NCBI RefSeq assembly: GCF_003945545.1
Contig: NZ_CP029617.1
Location: 5,007,001-5,071,000, forward strand
Origin: Streptomyces sp. WAC 01529
GTDB lineage: Bacteria; Actinomycetota; Actinomycetes; Streptomycetales; Streptomycetaceae
Direction: 5' to 3'
Length of the DNA: 64,000 nt
Shown: piece after piece, positions 9,884-18,100 of the stretch
Position numbering within the stretch: the stretch's first letter is position 1
How the letters are laid out: every line of letters begins with the position of its first letter
The notes under the pieces: model-generated
The model's input: only the letters and a program-made list of their open reading frames with translations
Databases searched by the model: none
What the model was told of the DNA's origin: nothing
Position numbers and translations under genes: made by a program

Positions 9884-11340
9884 GTCCGCCGTGCCCCCAT
9901 CGCGTTGAGGCAGGCGAGGAGGGTACGGGCCTGGACGTTGAGGTAGTGGCCGTGCCGGACCAGGGCGCTGAGCTGGGCGACGGTCGCCCAGGCGAAACCG
10001 GCGGGCGGGTCGGCCGGAGCCTGCCGCTCGTCCTGCGCCTCGATCACCAGGTAGCGGTTCTCGGCGTCGAGGAAGCGGCCGCCCTCCTCCGAGTGGACGG
10101 CCTCGTAACGGATGCGGGCGGGGTCGGCGTCCAGCACGGCGTCCAGGAAGGGGGGACGGTCCGCCGCGGGCAGGTCGGCGTAGTTGTCCGGGGCGTACTG
10201 GACGGTGGGGGCCAGTTCCACGGTGTCGAGGAAGCCGCCCTCGACGCGGGCGTGCACCAAAACGTGCAGGACGCCGTCGAAGGAGCGGGTCAGGAACGCG
10301 GCCACGCCCTTGCTTCGGGGCCGCACCAGGGGCTGCGTCCAGCCGGTGACCTCCCGGCTCTCGGCGTGCACCCGCACCGCCACGACGTCGAACCAGCGCC
10401 CGCTGTCGGAGCTGATCCGGTCCTCGGTGCGGTGCCAGCCGGGCAGCTCCGCCAGCGGGACCCGCTCGGCCTCCACGTCGTGGCGGGCGCGCTCGGCGGT
10501 GAACCAGGACAGCAGCTCGGTGTCGGCGAGCAGGGCGCCGAAGCGGGGGTCGAGGGAGCGGGCGAGGGCGTGCGCGAAGGAGTCGCCGTCCGAGGTGTTC
10601 CGCCCGGTCGGCGGGAAGCAGGCGAGGACGGTACGGGAGTCCATGTTCACCACGTTGTCCCGGTGCAGCAGCTCCGCGAGCTGGCCGAGCGTCAGCCAGC
10701 AGAAGTCGTCGTACAGCGGGACGTCGTCGTCCGCGTCCACCTCGACGATCATGTTGCGGTTGCTCTTGCGGAAGAACCACGAGCCGTGCTCGGACTGGAG
10801 CACGTCGGCGAGGACCCGGCCCCGGCGGGGGCCGTTGAAGTACTCGATGTACTTCACGTCGGCGCCCTTGTGGACCTTGGTGTAGTTGCTGCGGGTGGCC
10901 TGGACCGTGGGCGAGAGCTGGAGGAGGTTCGGGTTGCCGGGCTCCATCTTGGCCTGCATCAGGCAGTGCGGCACCCCGTCGAACTCCTTGACCAGGATGC
11001 CGAGGATGCCCACCTCGGGCTGTTTGATGATGGGCTGGTGCCACGCGCGGTAAGGGCCCTCGTCCGAGGTCACGCGCAGCCCCTCGACGGTGAAGAACTT
11101 CCCGCTGGCGTGTACGAGGTTTCCGGTGCCCTCCTCGAAGGACCAGCCGTCGAGTGCGGCGAAGGGGATCCGCTCGACCCGGAACCGGTGGGCGCGGCCC
11201 CGCCCGGCCAGCCACTCGGCGAAGTCCTCGGTGCGCAGGTGGGCGCCCTGGGTGGCGGCGGCGGACCGGGCGACCCGGTCGGTGAGCCCGGTGTCCTCGC
11301 GCGGCCGCAGGGCGGGCGACCGCAGGGGATGCGACAGCAT
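9880..11340 (-). CDS. NDP-hexose 2,3-dehydratase
   Basis: 486 aa from ATG 11340, preceded by GGAG; longer upstream starts lack an RBS. The chain consists of two related halves, as is usual for this family: WHQPIIKQPEVGILGILVKE with LLQLSPTVQAT in the first and WTQPLVRPRSKGVAAFLTRS with TVELAPTVQYAP in the second. The enzyme removes water from NDP-4-keto-6-deoxyglucose to start C-2 deoxygenation. It lies between a glycosyltransferase and the 3-ketoreductase with which it acts. Near-certain by pattern; homology to UrdS/LanS/OleV-type enzymes is expected from family knowledge. Confidence 0.92.
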   Translation of the reverse strand: MLSHPLRSPALRPREDTGLTDRVARSAAATQGAHLRTEDFAEWLAGRGRAHRFRVERIPFAALDGWSFEEGTGNLVHASGKFFTVEGLRVTSDEGPYRAWHQPIIKQPEVGILGILVKEFDGVPHCLMQAKMEPGNPNLLQLSPTVQATRSNYTKVHKGADVKYIEYFNGPRRGRVLADVLQSEHGSWFFRKSNRNMIVEVDADDDVPLYDDFCWLTLGQLAELLHRDNVVNMDSRTVLACFPPTGRNTSDGDSFAHALARSLDPRFGALLADTELLSWFTAERARHDVEAERVPLAELPGWHRTEDRISSDSGRWFDVVAVRVHAESREVTGWTQPLVRPRSKGVAAFLTRSFDGVLHVLVHARVEGGFLDTVELAPTVQYAPDNYADLPAADRPPFLDAVLDADPARIRYEAVHSEEGGRFLDAENRYLVIEAQDERQAPADPPAGFAWATVAQLSALVRHGHYLNVQARTLLACLNAMGARRT

Positions 11341-11425
11341 GCGGGGTTCTCCTGGTGTGTGCGGGGGCGGATGCGTACGGCGGTTTGGCGGGGGCGGCCG
11401 TCGGGGGCCGGGACGCGGCAGGGCG

Positions 11426-12727
11426 TCAGGCGGTGGTGGCGCGGGCCTCGGCGAGGAGGCGGCCCGCGACCTCCGCCGGGGTGGGCAGCGCGCGCGCCTC
11501 GGCCCGCAGGCGGCCCGCCGCGGCCCGGTGGGCGGGGTCGTCGAGCAGGGCGCGCACATCCGCCGCGAGCAGGGCGCCGGGCCCCGCCGCGTCCGGCATC
11601 CCCGCGACCTCGTTGAGCGGGCGGTGCCGGGCGGCCCCCGCGGCGGCGAACCGGGCGCCGGTGAGCATCTGTTCGGGCCTGGGGGAGAGGATGAGCTGCG
11701 GCACCCCGGCCTCGGTGGCCGTCATGGTGGTGCCGCCGCCGCCCTGGTGGACCACGGCGGCGCACTCGGGGAGCAGCAGGCGCAGCGGCACTCCGCTGAC
11801 CGCGCGCACGCCGTCGGGCTGTGCGCCGAGCCGCTCGCGCTGGGCCTCGGTGACGGCGAGCAGCACCTCGGTGCCGCCCGCGGCCAGTTCGTGGGCGGCG
11901 GCGAGCAGCGGGGGCGGCAGCGCGGGCCCGCCCGGCTTCAGCCGGTCGGCGGTGACCCCCCAGGTCAGACAGGTGCGGGGCTTCCCGGACGGCGGCAGCA
12001 GGCTCTCGGGCGCGCCGCCGGGTCCGTTGTACGGGACGAACCGGGCCGGTACGCGGGTCACCGGCGAGGGCAGGGTGAGGCTCGGCGGGCAGGGGTCGAC
12101 CCACAGTCCCGGCTCGGCGGGGTCGAGGCCGTACCGCTCGAACAGCGCGCGGTAGCCGTCCAGGTGGGGGCCGTCCAGGCCCGCCCGGTTGAGGCGCATG
12201 ACCGCCGGGCTGCCCCACAGGTGGGCGACGGCGGGGACGCCCAGGTCGGCGGCGGCGAGCGTGCCGGCGTAGGTGCCCGCGTCCTGCACCACCAGGTCGG
12301 GCCGCCAGGCGCGGGCGAAGCCGAGCAGGTCGTCGGCCATCGCACCGGCGATCCGCAGCTGCTTCTCGCCGAGGGCGCGCAGGATGCCCTGCTGGGCCTC
12401 GCTCAGCTCGTCGGCGCGGGCGGCCCAGTCGTCGGGCCAGCGGCCCTGGGTGTGCCAGGCGGCGAGGCCCCCGGAGGTGGCGTGCCCCGCGATGTCGGGG
12501 TCGGGCCCCACCGGCACGGGGGTCAGCCCGGCGTCCGCCACGGCCCGCACGCACCCGGGCGGCACGGCGACCCTGACCTGGTGCCCGGCGGCCTGGAAGG
12601 CCCAGGCCAGCGGCACCATCGGGTAGAGGTGGGAGGGGGCGGCCCAGGTGGTGAACAGGACGCGGGCACCGGCCGGTTCGGCCGCCGCGCCTGTCGTCCC
12701 CGGCGTCGCGGGGGTCGGCTCGGTCAT
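11426..12727 (-). CDS. Glycosyltransferase (GT1, GT-B fold), pair A
   Basis: 433 aa from ATG 12727 with AAGGA upstream. The N-terminal acceptor half starts VLFTTWAAPSHLYPMVPLAWAFQAAGHQV; the C-terminal nucleotide-sugar half has VVHQGGGGTTMTATEAGVPQL, where the common HHGG is HQGG. It belongs with the natural-product GT1 enzymes that add deoxysugars to polyketides. It is most like the GT at 18094-19341: both have AHLWG/ALHLWG and RFVPYNGPGG. Its acceptor and donor cannot be told from sequence alone. It follows the short-chain reductase gene in the sugar operon. Confidence 0.9.
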   Translation of the reverse strand: MTEPTPATPGTTGAAAEPAGARVLFTTWAAPSHLYPMVPLAWAFQAAGHQVRVAVPPGCVRAVADAGLTPVPVGPDPDIAGHATSGGLAAWHTQGRWPDDWAARADELSEAQQGILRALGEKQLRIAGAMADDLLGFARAWRPDLVVQDAGTYAGTLAAADLGVPAVAHLWGSPAVMRLNRAGLDGPHLDGYRALFERYGLDPAEPGLWVDPCPPSLTLPSPVTRVPARFVPYNGPGGAPESLLPPSGKPRTCLTWGVTADRLKPGGPALPPPLLAAAHELAAGGTEVLLAVTEAQRERLGAQPDGVRAVSGVPLRLLLPECAAVVHQGGGGTTMTATEAGVPQLILSPRPEQMLTGARFAAAGAARHRPLNEVAGMPDAAGPGALLAADVRALLDDPAHRAAAGRLRAEARALPTPAEVAGRLLAEARATTA

Positions 12728-12751
12728 GGGATCGGTTCCTTCGTACGGTGG

Positions 12752-13537
12752 TCAGCGGCCGCCGGAGACGGTCAGGGTTTCGCCCGTGATGTTTCCGTTG
12801 GCCGCGGAGCCCAGGAACAGGACGGCGGCGGCCACTTCCTCGGGCGTGGACAGGCGGCCCGTCGGCGTCGCGCGGACCTCGCGGTCGCGGACCGGCTCGG
12901 GCAGGCCCTCCAGGACGCGGGGGGTCGCGGTCAGGCCCGGGGCGACCATGTTGACCAGGACGCCGTCGCGGCCCACGTCCCACATCAGGGAGCGGGCGAG
13001 CCCGTGCAGACCGGCCTTCGCGGTGCCGTAGAACTCCTGGCCCCGGTTGCCGCCCAGGGCGTTGTGCGAGGAGATCAGGACGACCCGGCCCCAGCCGCGG
13101 GCACGCATGCCGGGAACGGCGCGCTGCACGGTCCGTACGGCGGGCACGAGGTTGTCGCCGAGGAAGGGCACCCAGTCCGTCTCCGGTACGTCCTCGAAGT
13201 GGGTGTCCGGCGCCCGCCTCACCCCCCAGCGGATGGCACCGGCCACCAGGACGTCCAGGCCTCCCCAACGCTCCTCCACCTGTGCCACCGCGCGGCCGGG
13301 CGACTCCGGGTCGGCCAGGTCGTACGCGACCGCGCACGCCCGGCCCGCGTCCGCGCCCAGCTCGTCGGCGAGCGCGCGGGCCCGCTCGGCCCCGCTGTGG
13401 TGGGCGACGGCGACGTTCGCCCCGGCGGCGGCGTAGGCGCGGGCCACCGCCTGCCCGATGCCGCCGGTGGCGCCGGTGACCAGGACGGTGCGGCCCGCCA
13501 GGCCGTAACCCGCGTAAGCGGTGGGGGTGTCGGTCAT
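12752..13537 (-). CDS. Short-chain dehydrogenase/reductase
   Basis: 261 aa. It has a classical SDR with TGATGGIGQAVARAYAA, catalytic Ser in VLISSHNALGG and YGTAK (YxxxK), ending TVSGGR. The ATG at 13537 overlaps the stop of the 3-dehydratase by ATGA. FabG-like SDRs in such clusters may reduce a keto group of the aglycone or of a sugar; the classical, not extended, SDR form makes a typical NDP-hexose 4-ketoreductase less likely. Substrate not determined. Confidence 0.8.
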   Translation of the reverse strand: MTDTPTAYAGYGLAGRTVLVTGATGGIGQAVARAYAAAGANVAVAHHSGAERARALADELGADAGRACAVAYDLADPESPGRAVAQVEERWGGLDVLVAGAIRWGVRRAPDTHFEDVPETDWVPFLGDNLVPAVRTVQRAVPGMRARGWGRVVLISSHNALGGNRGQEFYGTAKAGLHGLARSLMWDVGRDGVLVNMVAPGLTATPRVLEGLPEPVRDREVRATPTGRLSTPEEVAAAVLFLGSAANGNITGETLTVSGGR

Positions 13538-14838
13538 CCGCGGGCCTCCACGAACTCGCGTACGGAAGCGATCATGTAGTCGAGCATCTCGTCCGTCAGG
13601 CCGGGATAGACGCCCACCCAGAAGGTCTGCTCGGTGACGATGTCGCTGTTGGTCAGGGAGCCCACCACGCGGTGCGGCTGGTCGATGTAGGCGGGGTGGC
13701 GGGTGAGGTTCCCGGCGAACAGGCGGCGCGTGCCGATGCGCCGGTCCTCCAGGAAGGCCACCAACTCCGCGCGGCTGAACGGCGCTTGGGGGTCCACGGT
13801 CAGCACGAAGCCGAACCAGCTCGGGTCGGAGCGCGGCGTGGCCCGCGGCAGCAGCAGCCAGGGCACGTCCGCCAGGCCCTCGCTCAGCCGCCGCCAGTTG
13901 CGGCGCCGCGCCTCGACGAACTCGTCCAACTTCTCCAGCTGGGTCAGGCCGAGCGCGGCCTGGAGGTCGGTCGTCTTCAGGTTGTAACCGACGTGCGAGA
14001 AGATGTACTTGTGGTCGTAGCCCGCGGGCAGCGTGCCCATCTGGTAGTCGAACCGCTTCAGGCACTTGTTGCTCTCGCCCGGCTCGCACCAGCAGTCCCG
14101 ACCCCAGTCGCGCAGCGACTCCACGATGCGGGCGAGCGCCAGGTTCGCGGTGAGCACGCAGCCGCCCTCGCCCATGGTGAGGTGGTGGGCCGGGTAGAAG
14201 CTCACGGTCGTCAGGTCGCCGAAGGTGCCGGTGAGCCGGCCGTCGTACGTCGAGCCCACCGCGTCGCAGTTGTCCTCGATGAGGAACAGGTCGTGGTCCT
14301 CGGCGAGTTGGGCGATCTCGGCGACCTCGAAGGGGTTGCCGAGCGCGTGCGCGATCATGATGGCGCGGGTCCTGGGGCCGATCGCCGCCGCCACCCGGTC
14401 GGCCGTCGCGTTGTACGTGCCGAGGTCGACGTCGACGAAGACCGGGATGAGGCCGTTCTGCAGGATCGGGTTGACCGTGGTCGGGAAACCGGCCGCGACG
14501 GTGATCACCTCGTCGCCGGGGCGCAGCCTGCGGTCCTCCAGCTGCGGCGAGGTCAGCGCGGTCATCGCCAGGAGGTTCGCCGACGAACCGGAGTTCGTCA
14601 GATGGGCCTTGCGCCGCCCCATCCTGCGGGCGAACCGCGACTCGAACCGGCGCGAGCTGGAGCCCGCCGCGATGCGCATGTCCAGGGCGGCCTCCACCAG
14701 GGCCACCCGGTCGGCCTCGTCGAGCACCGCCCCGGACGGCCAGATCTCCGTGACGCCGGGGACGAAGCCGTGGCCGTCCTCCCGCTCCAGGTGGTACTTG
14801 CGTACCTCGTCCAGTATCAGCGCCTTGTGGTCGCTCAT
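13534..14838 (-). CDS. PLP/[2Fe-2S] NDP-hexose 3-dehydratase (3-deoxygenation)
   Basis: 434 aa of the DegT/DnrJ/EryC1 fold. The Schiff-base lysine is replaced by His (YPAHHLTMGEGG, H219), the signature of 3-dehydrases rather than aminotransferases. A full C-X57-C-X1-C-X7-C cluster motif is present (C191, C249, C251, C259), as in CDP-6-deoxy-3,4-glucoseen E1 and SpnQ. It should remove the C-3 hydroxyl of NDP-4-keto-2,6-dideoxyglucose, giving the 2,3,6-trideoxy series (rhodinose, amicetose). A reductase partner for the Fe-S centre is not encoded nearby; house ferredoxin systems usually serve. It overlaps the SDR gene downstream. Confidence 0.93.
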   Translation of the reverse strand: MSDHKALILDEVRKYHLEREDGHGFVPGVTEIWPSGAVLDEADRVALVEAALDMRIAAGSSSRRFESRFARRMGRRKAHLTNSGSSANLLAMTALTSPQLEDRRLRPGDEVITVAAGFPTTVNPILQNGLIPVFVDVDLGTYNATADRVAAAIGPRTRAIMIAHALGNPFEVAEIAQLAEDHDLFLIEDNCDAVGSTYDGRLTGTFGDLTTVSFYPAHHLTMGEGGCVLTANLALARIVESLRDWGRDCWCEPGESNKCLKRFDYQMGTLPAGYDHKYIFSHVGYNLKTTDLQAALGLTQLEKLDEFVEARRRNWRRLSEGLADVPWLLLPRATPRSDPSWFGFVLTVDPQAPFSRAELVAFLEDRRIGTRRLFAGNLTRHPAYIDQPHRVVGSLTNSDIVTEQTFWVGVYPGLTDEMLDYMIASVREFVEARG

Positions 14839-14942
14839 CTCTCCCCCTCGTGCCTCTCGGATCGTTCCGTCACGTCCGCCGCCTCTCAGCCCGCCGTGTC
14901 CTGGCTCCGCGCCCTTTCGCCGTGCCGTGCCCGACACTGCCG

Positions 14943-16154
14943 TCACGCACTCGAACCGCCCTGGACAGCCGGTCGTACGCCGCCCACGCCGCCCCGCGCG
15001 GCCAGCCGCTCCAGCTCCGGCAGCACGTCGGCGGGGGAGGGGGTGCGGGCCATCTCCTCGCCGAGGCGCCGCGCGCCCGCGGCGAACCCCGGCTCGTCGA
15101 GCAGGCGGCGCACGGCGTCGGCGATCCGTCCCGCGCCGTCCGGGCCCTCGGCGCCGGGCAGGTGGAGTCCGGCACCCGTCGCGGCGATCCGCTCGCCGTG
15201 CTCGGCCGTCCACGGCGTCTGCGGCAGGACCAGCTGGGGCAGGCCCGCGGCGATCGCGGTCAGCCCGGTGCCGGTGCCGCCGTGGTGGACCACGGCGTCG
15301 CAGGTGTCCAGGAAGAGGCTGATCGGCACGGGGTCCACCAGGCGTACGGACGGCGGCACGACGAGCCCTTCGCGGTACTGGCGCTCCACGGTCGTGACCG
15401 TCTCCACCCCCGCCAGGGAGCCGAGCGCCTCCAGGATGCCGGTGAGCACATGGGGGCCCTCAAGGGCGAGGGTGCGCAGCCCGAGCGAGAGACACACGCG
15501 GCGCTCCGCGCGCCGGTCGGCGGCCCAGGCGGGCACCGTGCCCGCGCCGTTGCTCGGCACGAACCGCAGCGGCAGGCCGGGCGCCGCGTCCGGGTCCTGG
15601 AGCCCCGGCGGGCACGGGTCGAGCACCAGCGAGGGCGCGGGCAGCCCGTCGGCGAGCCCGTGCCGGGCGCAGATCTCCGCGAGGGCGTCGCGGACGCGCC
15701 CGAAGCTGCGCGTACTGAAGGAGTCGACGCCCCAGCGGTGGTGCACGACGGGGATGCCCAGGACGCCGCCGACGAGCAGGGAGGCGTGTTCGAGGGGGTC
15801 GGCGACGATGAGGTCCGGGCGCCAGGAGCGGGCGAGTGCGAGGACCGGCCCGGTCACCGACTCCAGCCGCGCGCGCCAGCGCTCGGCGAGCGAGTCCCAG
15901 GGCGGTTCCTGACGCGAGCCGCCCGCGCCGCCCGCGTCCGGCCGCCCGGTCGCCCGCACCGCGAGCCGCTTGCGCACCTCCTGTTCCTCGGTGCCGAGGA
16001 CGGCCATCGAGAGCCCGCCCGCCGTGGCGACGGCCTCCAGATCCGGCTGCCCGCCGAGCAGCACCTGATGCCCGGCCCCGCGCAGCGCCCACACGAGGGG
16101 CAGCAGGGGGGTGAGGTGACTGGGGACGGGCGTGGCAAGCACCAGGACACGCAT
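14943..16154 (-). CDS. Glycosyltransferase (GT1, GT-B fold), pair B
   Basis: 403 aa from ATG 16154, preceded by AAAGGAG. N-terminus MRVLVLATPVPSHLTPLLPLVWALRGAGHQV; C-terminal donor site AVVHHGGTGTGLTAIAAGLPQLVLP. It is clearly paralogous to the GT at 19535: both share the TPVPxH start, VVxHRWGVD, LVLDPCPPG and VPSNGxG. It should transfer a deoxyhexose to the polyketide or to a growing sugar chain. It lies between the 4-ketoreductase and 3-dehydratase genes. Confidence 0.9.
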   Translation of the reverse strand: MRVLVLATPVPSHLTPLLPLVWALRGAGHQVLLGGQPDLEAVATAGGLSMAVLGTEEQEVRKRLAVRATGRPDAGGAGGSRQEPPWDSLAERWRARLESVTGPVLALARSWRPDLIVADPLEHASLLVGGVLGIPVVHHRWGVDSFSTRSFGRVRDALAEICARHGLADGLPAPSLVLDPCPPGLQDPDAAPGLPLRFVPSNGAGTVPAWAADRRAERRVCLSLGLRTLALEGPHVLTGILEALGSLAGVETVTTVERQYREGLVVPPSVRLVDPVPISLFLDTCDAVVHHGGTGTGLTAIAAGLPQLVLPQTPWTAEHGERIAATGAGLHLPGAEGPDGAGRIADAVRRLLDEPGFAAGARRLGEEMARTPSPADVLPELERLAARGGVGGVRPAVQGGSSA

Positions 16155-16291
16155 GGGGGCGGGGCTCCTTTGGGGTGGGGGTGCGGGTACGGGGTCGGTG
16201 TACGAGGCCGGTCACGGGGCGGGGCTTACGAGGCGGGGGGCACCTAGCGGCGCCGGGGGTCCGTGGGTGTGAGGTCCGCGCTGGGGCGGGG

Positions 16292-17377
16292 TTACTGGAG
16301 GGGCGCGGTCAAGGGCGCCGGGGCGGGCGGGGTGCTGGCGTGGAGCAGGTCCCGCAGGGACGTGTCCAGGTCGCGGCGCGGGCGCCAGCCCAGGACGCGA
16401 TGGGCGCGGCCGATGTCCACCCGCTGCCACTCGACGTCGCCGCGCTGCCCGCGCCCGTCGTCCTCCTCGATCACCGGCACGTCGGCCCCGGCGAGGTCGA
16501 GCAGCCGCCGCACCAGGTGCCGGACGCCGGTGGCCTCGCCCCTGCCGATGTTGACGACCCGGTCGGCGGCCGGAAGGCCCGAGGTGTCCAGGCGGGCGGC
16601 GGCAAGCACGGCGTCGGCGACGTCACGGACGTCCACGAAGTCCCGGTGGGCGTGGAGCGGGGCGAGGCGCAGCGGGGCCGGTGCGCCGGGCGTCCCGGCG
16701 GCCCGCGCCAGGTGTGCCGCGACCGTGCCGAGCAGGCTGGCGCGCGGTGCGCCGGGCCCGGAGACGTTGACGACACGCAGTACGAGGCCGTCCGCGCGGC
16801 CTTGCGCGGAGGCGTCCAGAACGGCCCGCGCGCCCGCGAGTTTGGACCGCCCGTACGCGTTGACCGGCGCGGTTGGACCGTCCTCGCGGATGGTGGCGCC
16901 CGCCGGCACGGGCCCGTACTCGTGGACGGAGCCGAGCTGGACCAGCCTGGGCGGGTGGGGGAGGGCGGCGCACGCGGCGACGAGGGCGCGCGGCAACTGA
17001 GCGTTCGCCAGCTCCATTTGGTTCTCCGTCACACCCCAGACGGCACCCGCCGCGTTCACCACGACGTCCGCGCGCACCTCGGCGAGGAGCCCGGCGAGCC
17101 GGTCGGGCCCGGCCGCGGTCAGGTCGAGTGCGTGCCACTCGGTGCCGCTCCGGGCTCCCAGAACCTCTCCCCGCGCGCCAGGAACACCGGCCTCCGCGCC
17201 GGGAACGCCGATCTCCGCGCCGGGAACGCCTCGCGCGACCCCGACCACGCGCGCCCCGGCGTCCGCCAGCGCCGCGCGGACGTGCCGCCCCACGAACCCC
17301 GTGGCCCCGAGCACCACCGCCACGGGAGTGCCGCTCCCCGCCGCCCCGCCCTCGTACCGTCGGCCGCTCATCGACAT
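16292..17377 (-). CDS. NDP-hexose 4-ketoreductase candidate (extended SDR) with internal repeat
   Basis: 361 aa from ATG 17377, preceded by GAGGAGGGG. NAD-binding VVLGATGFVGRHVRAAL is at about residues 20-36, the catalytic pair is in NAYGRSKLAG (YxxxK), and the C-terminal half reads DFVDVRDVADAVLAAA. This fold in deoxysugar clusters usually sets the C-4 hydroxyl as the last step. Between strands of the Rossmann fold is an insertion of three seven-residue units (GVPGAEI, GVPGAEA, GVPGARG) encoded by 17174-17237 that is not typical. It is divergent from the 3,5-epimerase. The other 4-ketoreductase candidate is at 21548. Confidence 0.85.
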   Translation of the reverse strand: MSMSGRRYEGGAAGSGTPVAVVLGATGFVGRHVRAALADAGARVVGVARGVPGAEIGVPGAEAGVPGARGEVLGARSGTEWHALDLTAAGPDRLAGLLAEVRADVVVNAAGAVWGVTENQMELANAQLPRALVAACAALPHPPRLVQLGSVHEYGPVPAGATIREDGPTAPVNAYGRSKLAGARAVLDASAQGRADGLVLRVVNVSGPGAPRASLLGTVAAHLARAAGTPGAPAPLRLAPLHAHRDFVDVRDVADAVLAAARLDTSGLPAADRVVNIGRGEATGVRHLVRRLLDLAGADVPVIEEDDGRGQRGDVEWQRVDIGRAHRVLGWRPRRDLDTSLRDLLHASTPPAPAPLTAPLQ

Positions 17378-17476
17378 GTCCCCTCCTCGGACCTCCCCTG
17401 CGGTACGCAGCGTGACGGCCGGGACTCAAGCGGCGGTTGACGCGGCACTTGAGTGCACCGGCCTAGCGTGCGCCGC
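17378..17476. promoter_or_regulatory. Divergent promoter with spaced TTGA-type repeats
   Basis: This 99-bp gap separates the 4-ketoreductase (minus) from the epimerase (plus). It holds ACTCAAG ... CTTGAGT, an inverted pair, and related heptamers (TCAAGCG, TGACGCG, TGAGTGC) repeating at 12-bp steps from about 17426 to 17456. SARP regulators bind direct heptamers about 11 bp apart, so this is a candidate operator; the spacing here is not ideal. Confidence 0.4.
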
Positions 17477-18100
17477 ATGGGGATCACTGAGACAGCGGTG
17501 CCGGACGCCTACCGCATCCGGCCGCGGTTGCGCGAAGACAGCCGCGGCAACTTCTACGAGTCGTACCGGTACGACGAACTGGCCCGCGAGACCGGCCACG
17601 TGTTCGCGCCCCGGCAGGCCAACTACTCCGTCTCCGCCCGCGGCACGCTGCGCGGACTGCACGGGGTGACCATCCCGCCGGGGCAGGCCAAGTTCGTCAC
17701 CTGTGTGCGCGGCGCGCTCCTCGACGTCGTGGTCGACGTGCGGCTCGGCTCCCCGACCTTCGGCGCGTACGACACGACGGTGCTCGACGCGTCCGAGGGC
17801 ACCGCCGTGTACGTGGCGGAGGGGCTCGCGCACGGCTTCGTGGCGCTGACCGACGACTCCTGCGTGAGCTATCTGTGCTCGACGCAGTTCGTGCCGGGCA
17901 CCCAGTTCGAGATCCAGCCCTTCGACGCCGAACTGGACCTGCCCTGGGGCCAGGCGCTCACCGGCCCGGCGCTGCTCTCGGAGAAGGACCGCCGCGCCCC
18001 GGGCCTCGCCGCCGCCGCCGACCTGGGGGTCCTCGCGACGTACGAGGAGTGCCGCAAGCTCTACGAGCGGGCGCGGCGGGACGCCTCCGACGCCTACTGA
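17477..18100 (+). CDS. NDP-4-keto-6-deoxyhexose 3,5-epimerase (RmlC-like cupin)
   Basis: 207 aa. RmlC-fold motifs are GNFYESYR, QANYSVSARGTLRGLHG (catalytic His in RGLH), QAKFVTCVRGALLDVVVDVR and AYVAEGLAHGF-like YVAEGLAHGFVAL. It inverts C-3/C-5 or C-5 alone, which turns a D-series into an L-series sugar; its presence beside the 3-dehydratase fits L-rhodinose or a similar L-sugar. The gene has no strong Shine-Dalgarno directly before ATG 17477. Its last seven bases overlap the 3' end of the convergent glycosyltransferase gene at 18094. Confidence 0.92.
   Translation: MGITETAVPDAYRIRPRLREDSRGNFYESYRYDELARETGHVFAPRQANYSVSARGTLRGLHGVTIPPGQAKFVTCVRGALLDVVVDVRLGSPTFGAYDTTVLDASEGTAVYVAEGLAHGFVALTDDSCVSYLCSTQFVPGTQFEIQPFDAELDLPWGQALTGPALLSEKDRRAPGLAAAADLGVLATYEECRKLYERARRDASDAY

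Noticed and set aside
13534..14838. Sugar aminotransferase
   Set aside because: The PLP lysine is replaced by histidine and the full four-cysteine Fe-S motif is present, so it is a 3-dehydratase; no aminosugar is expected.
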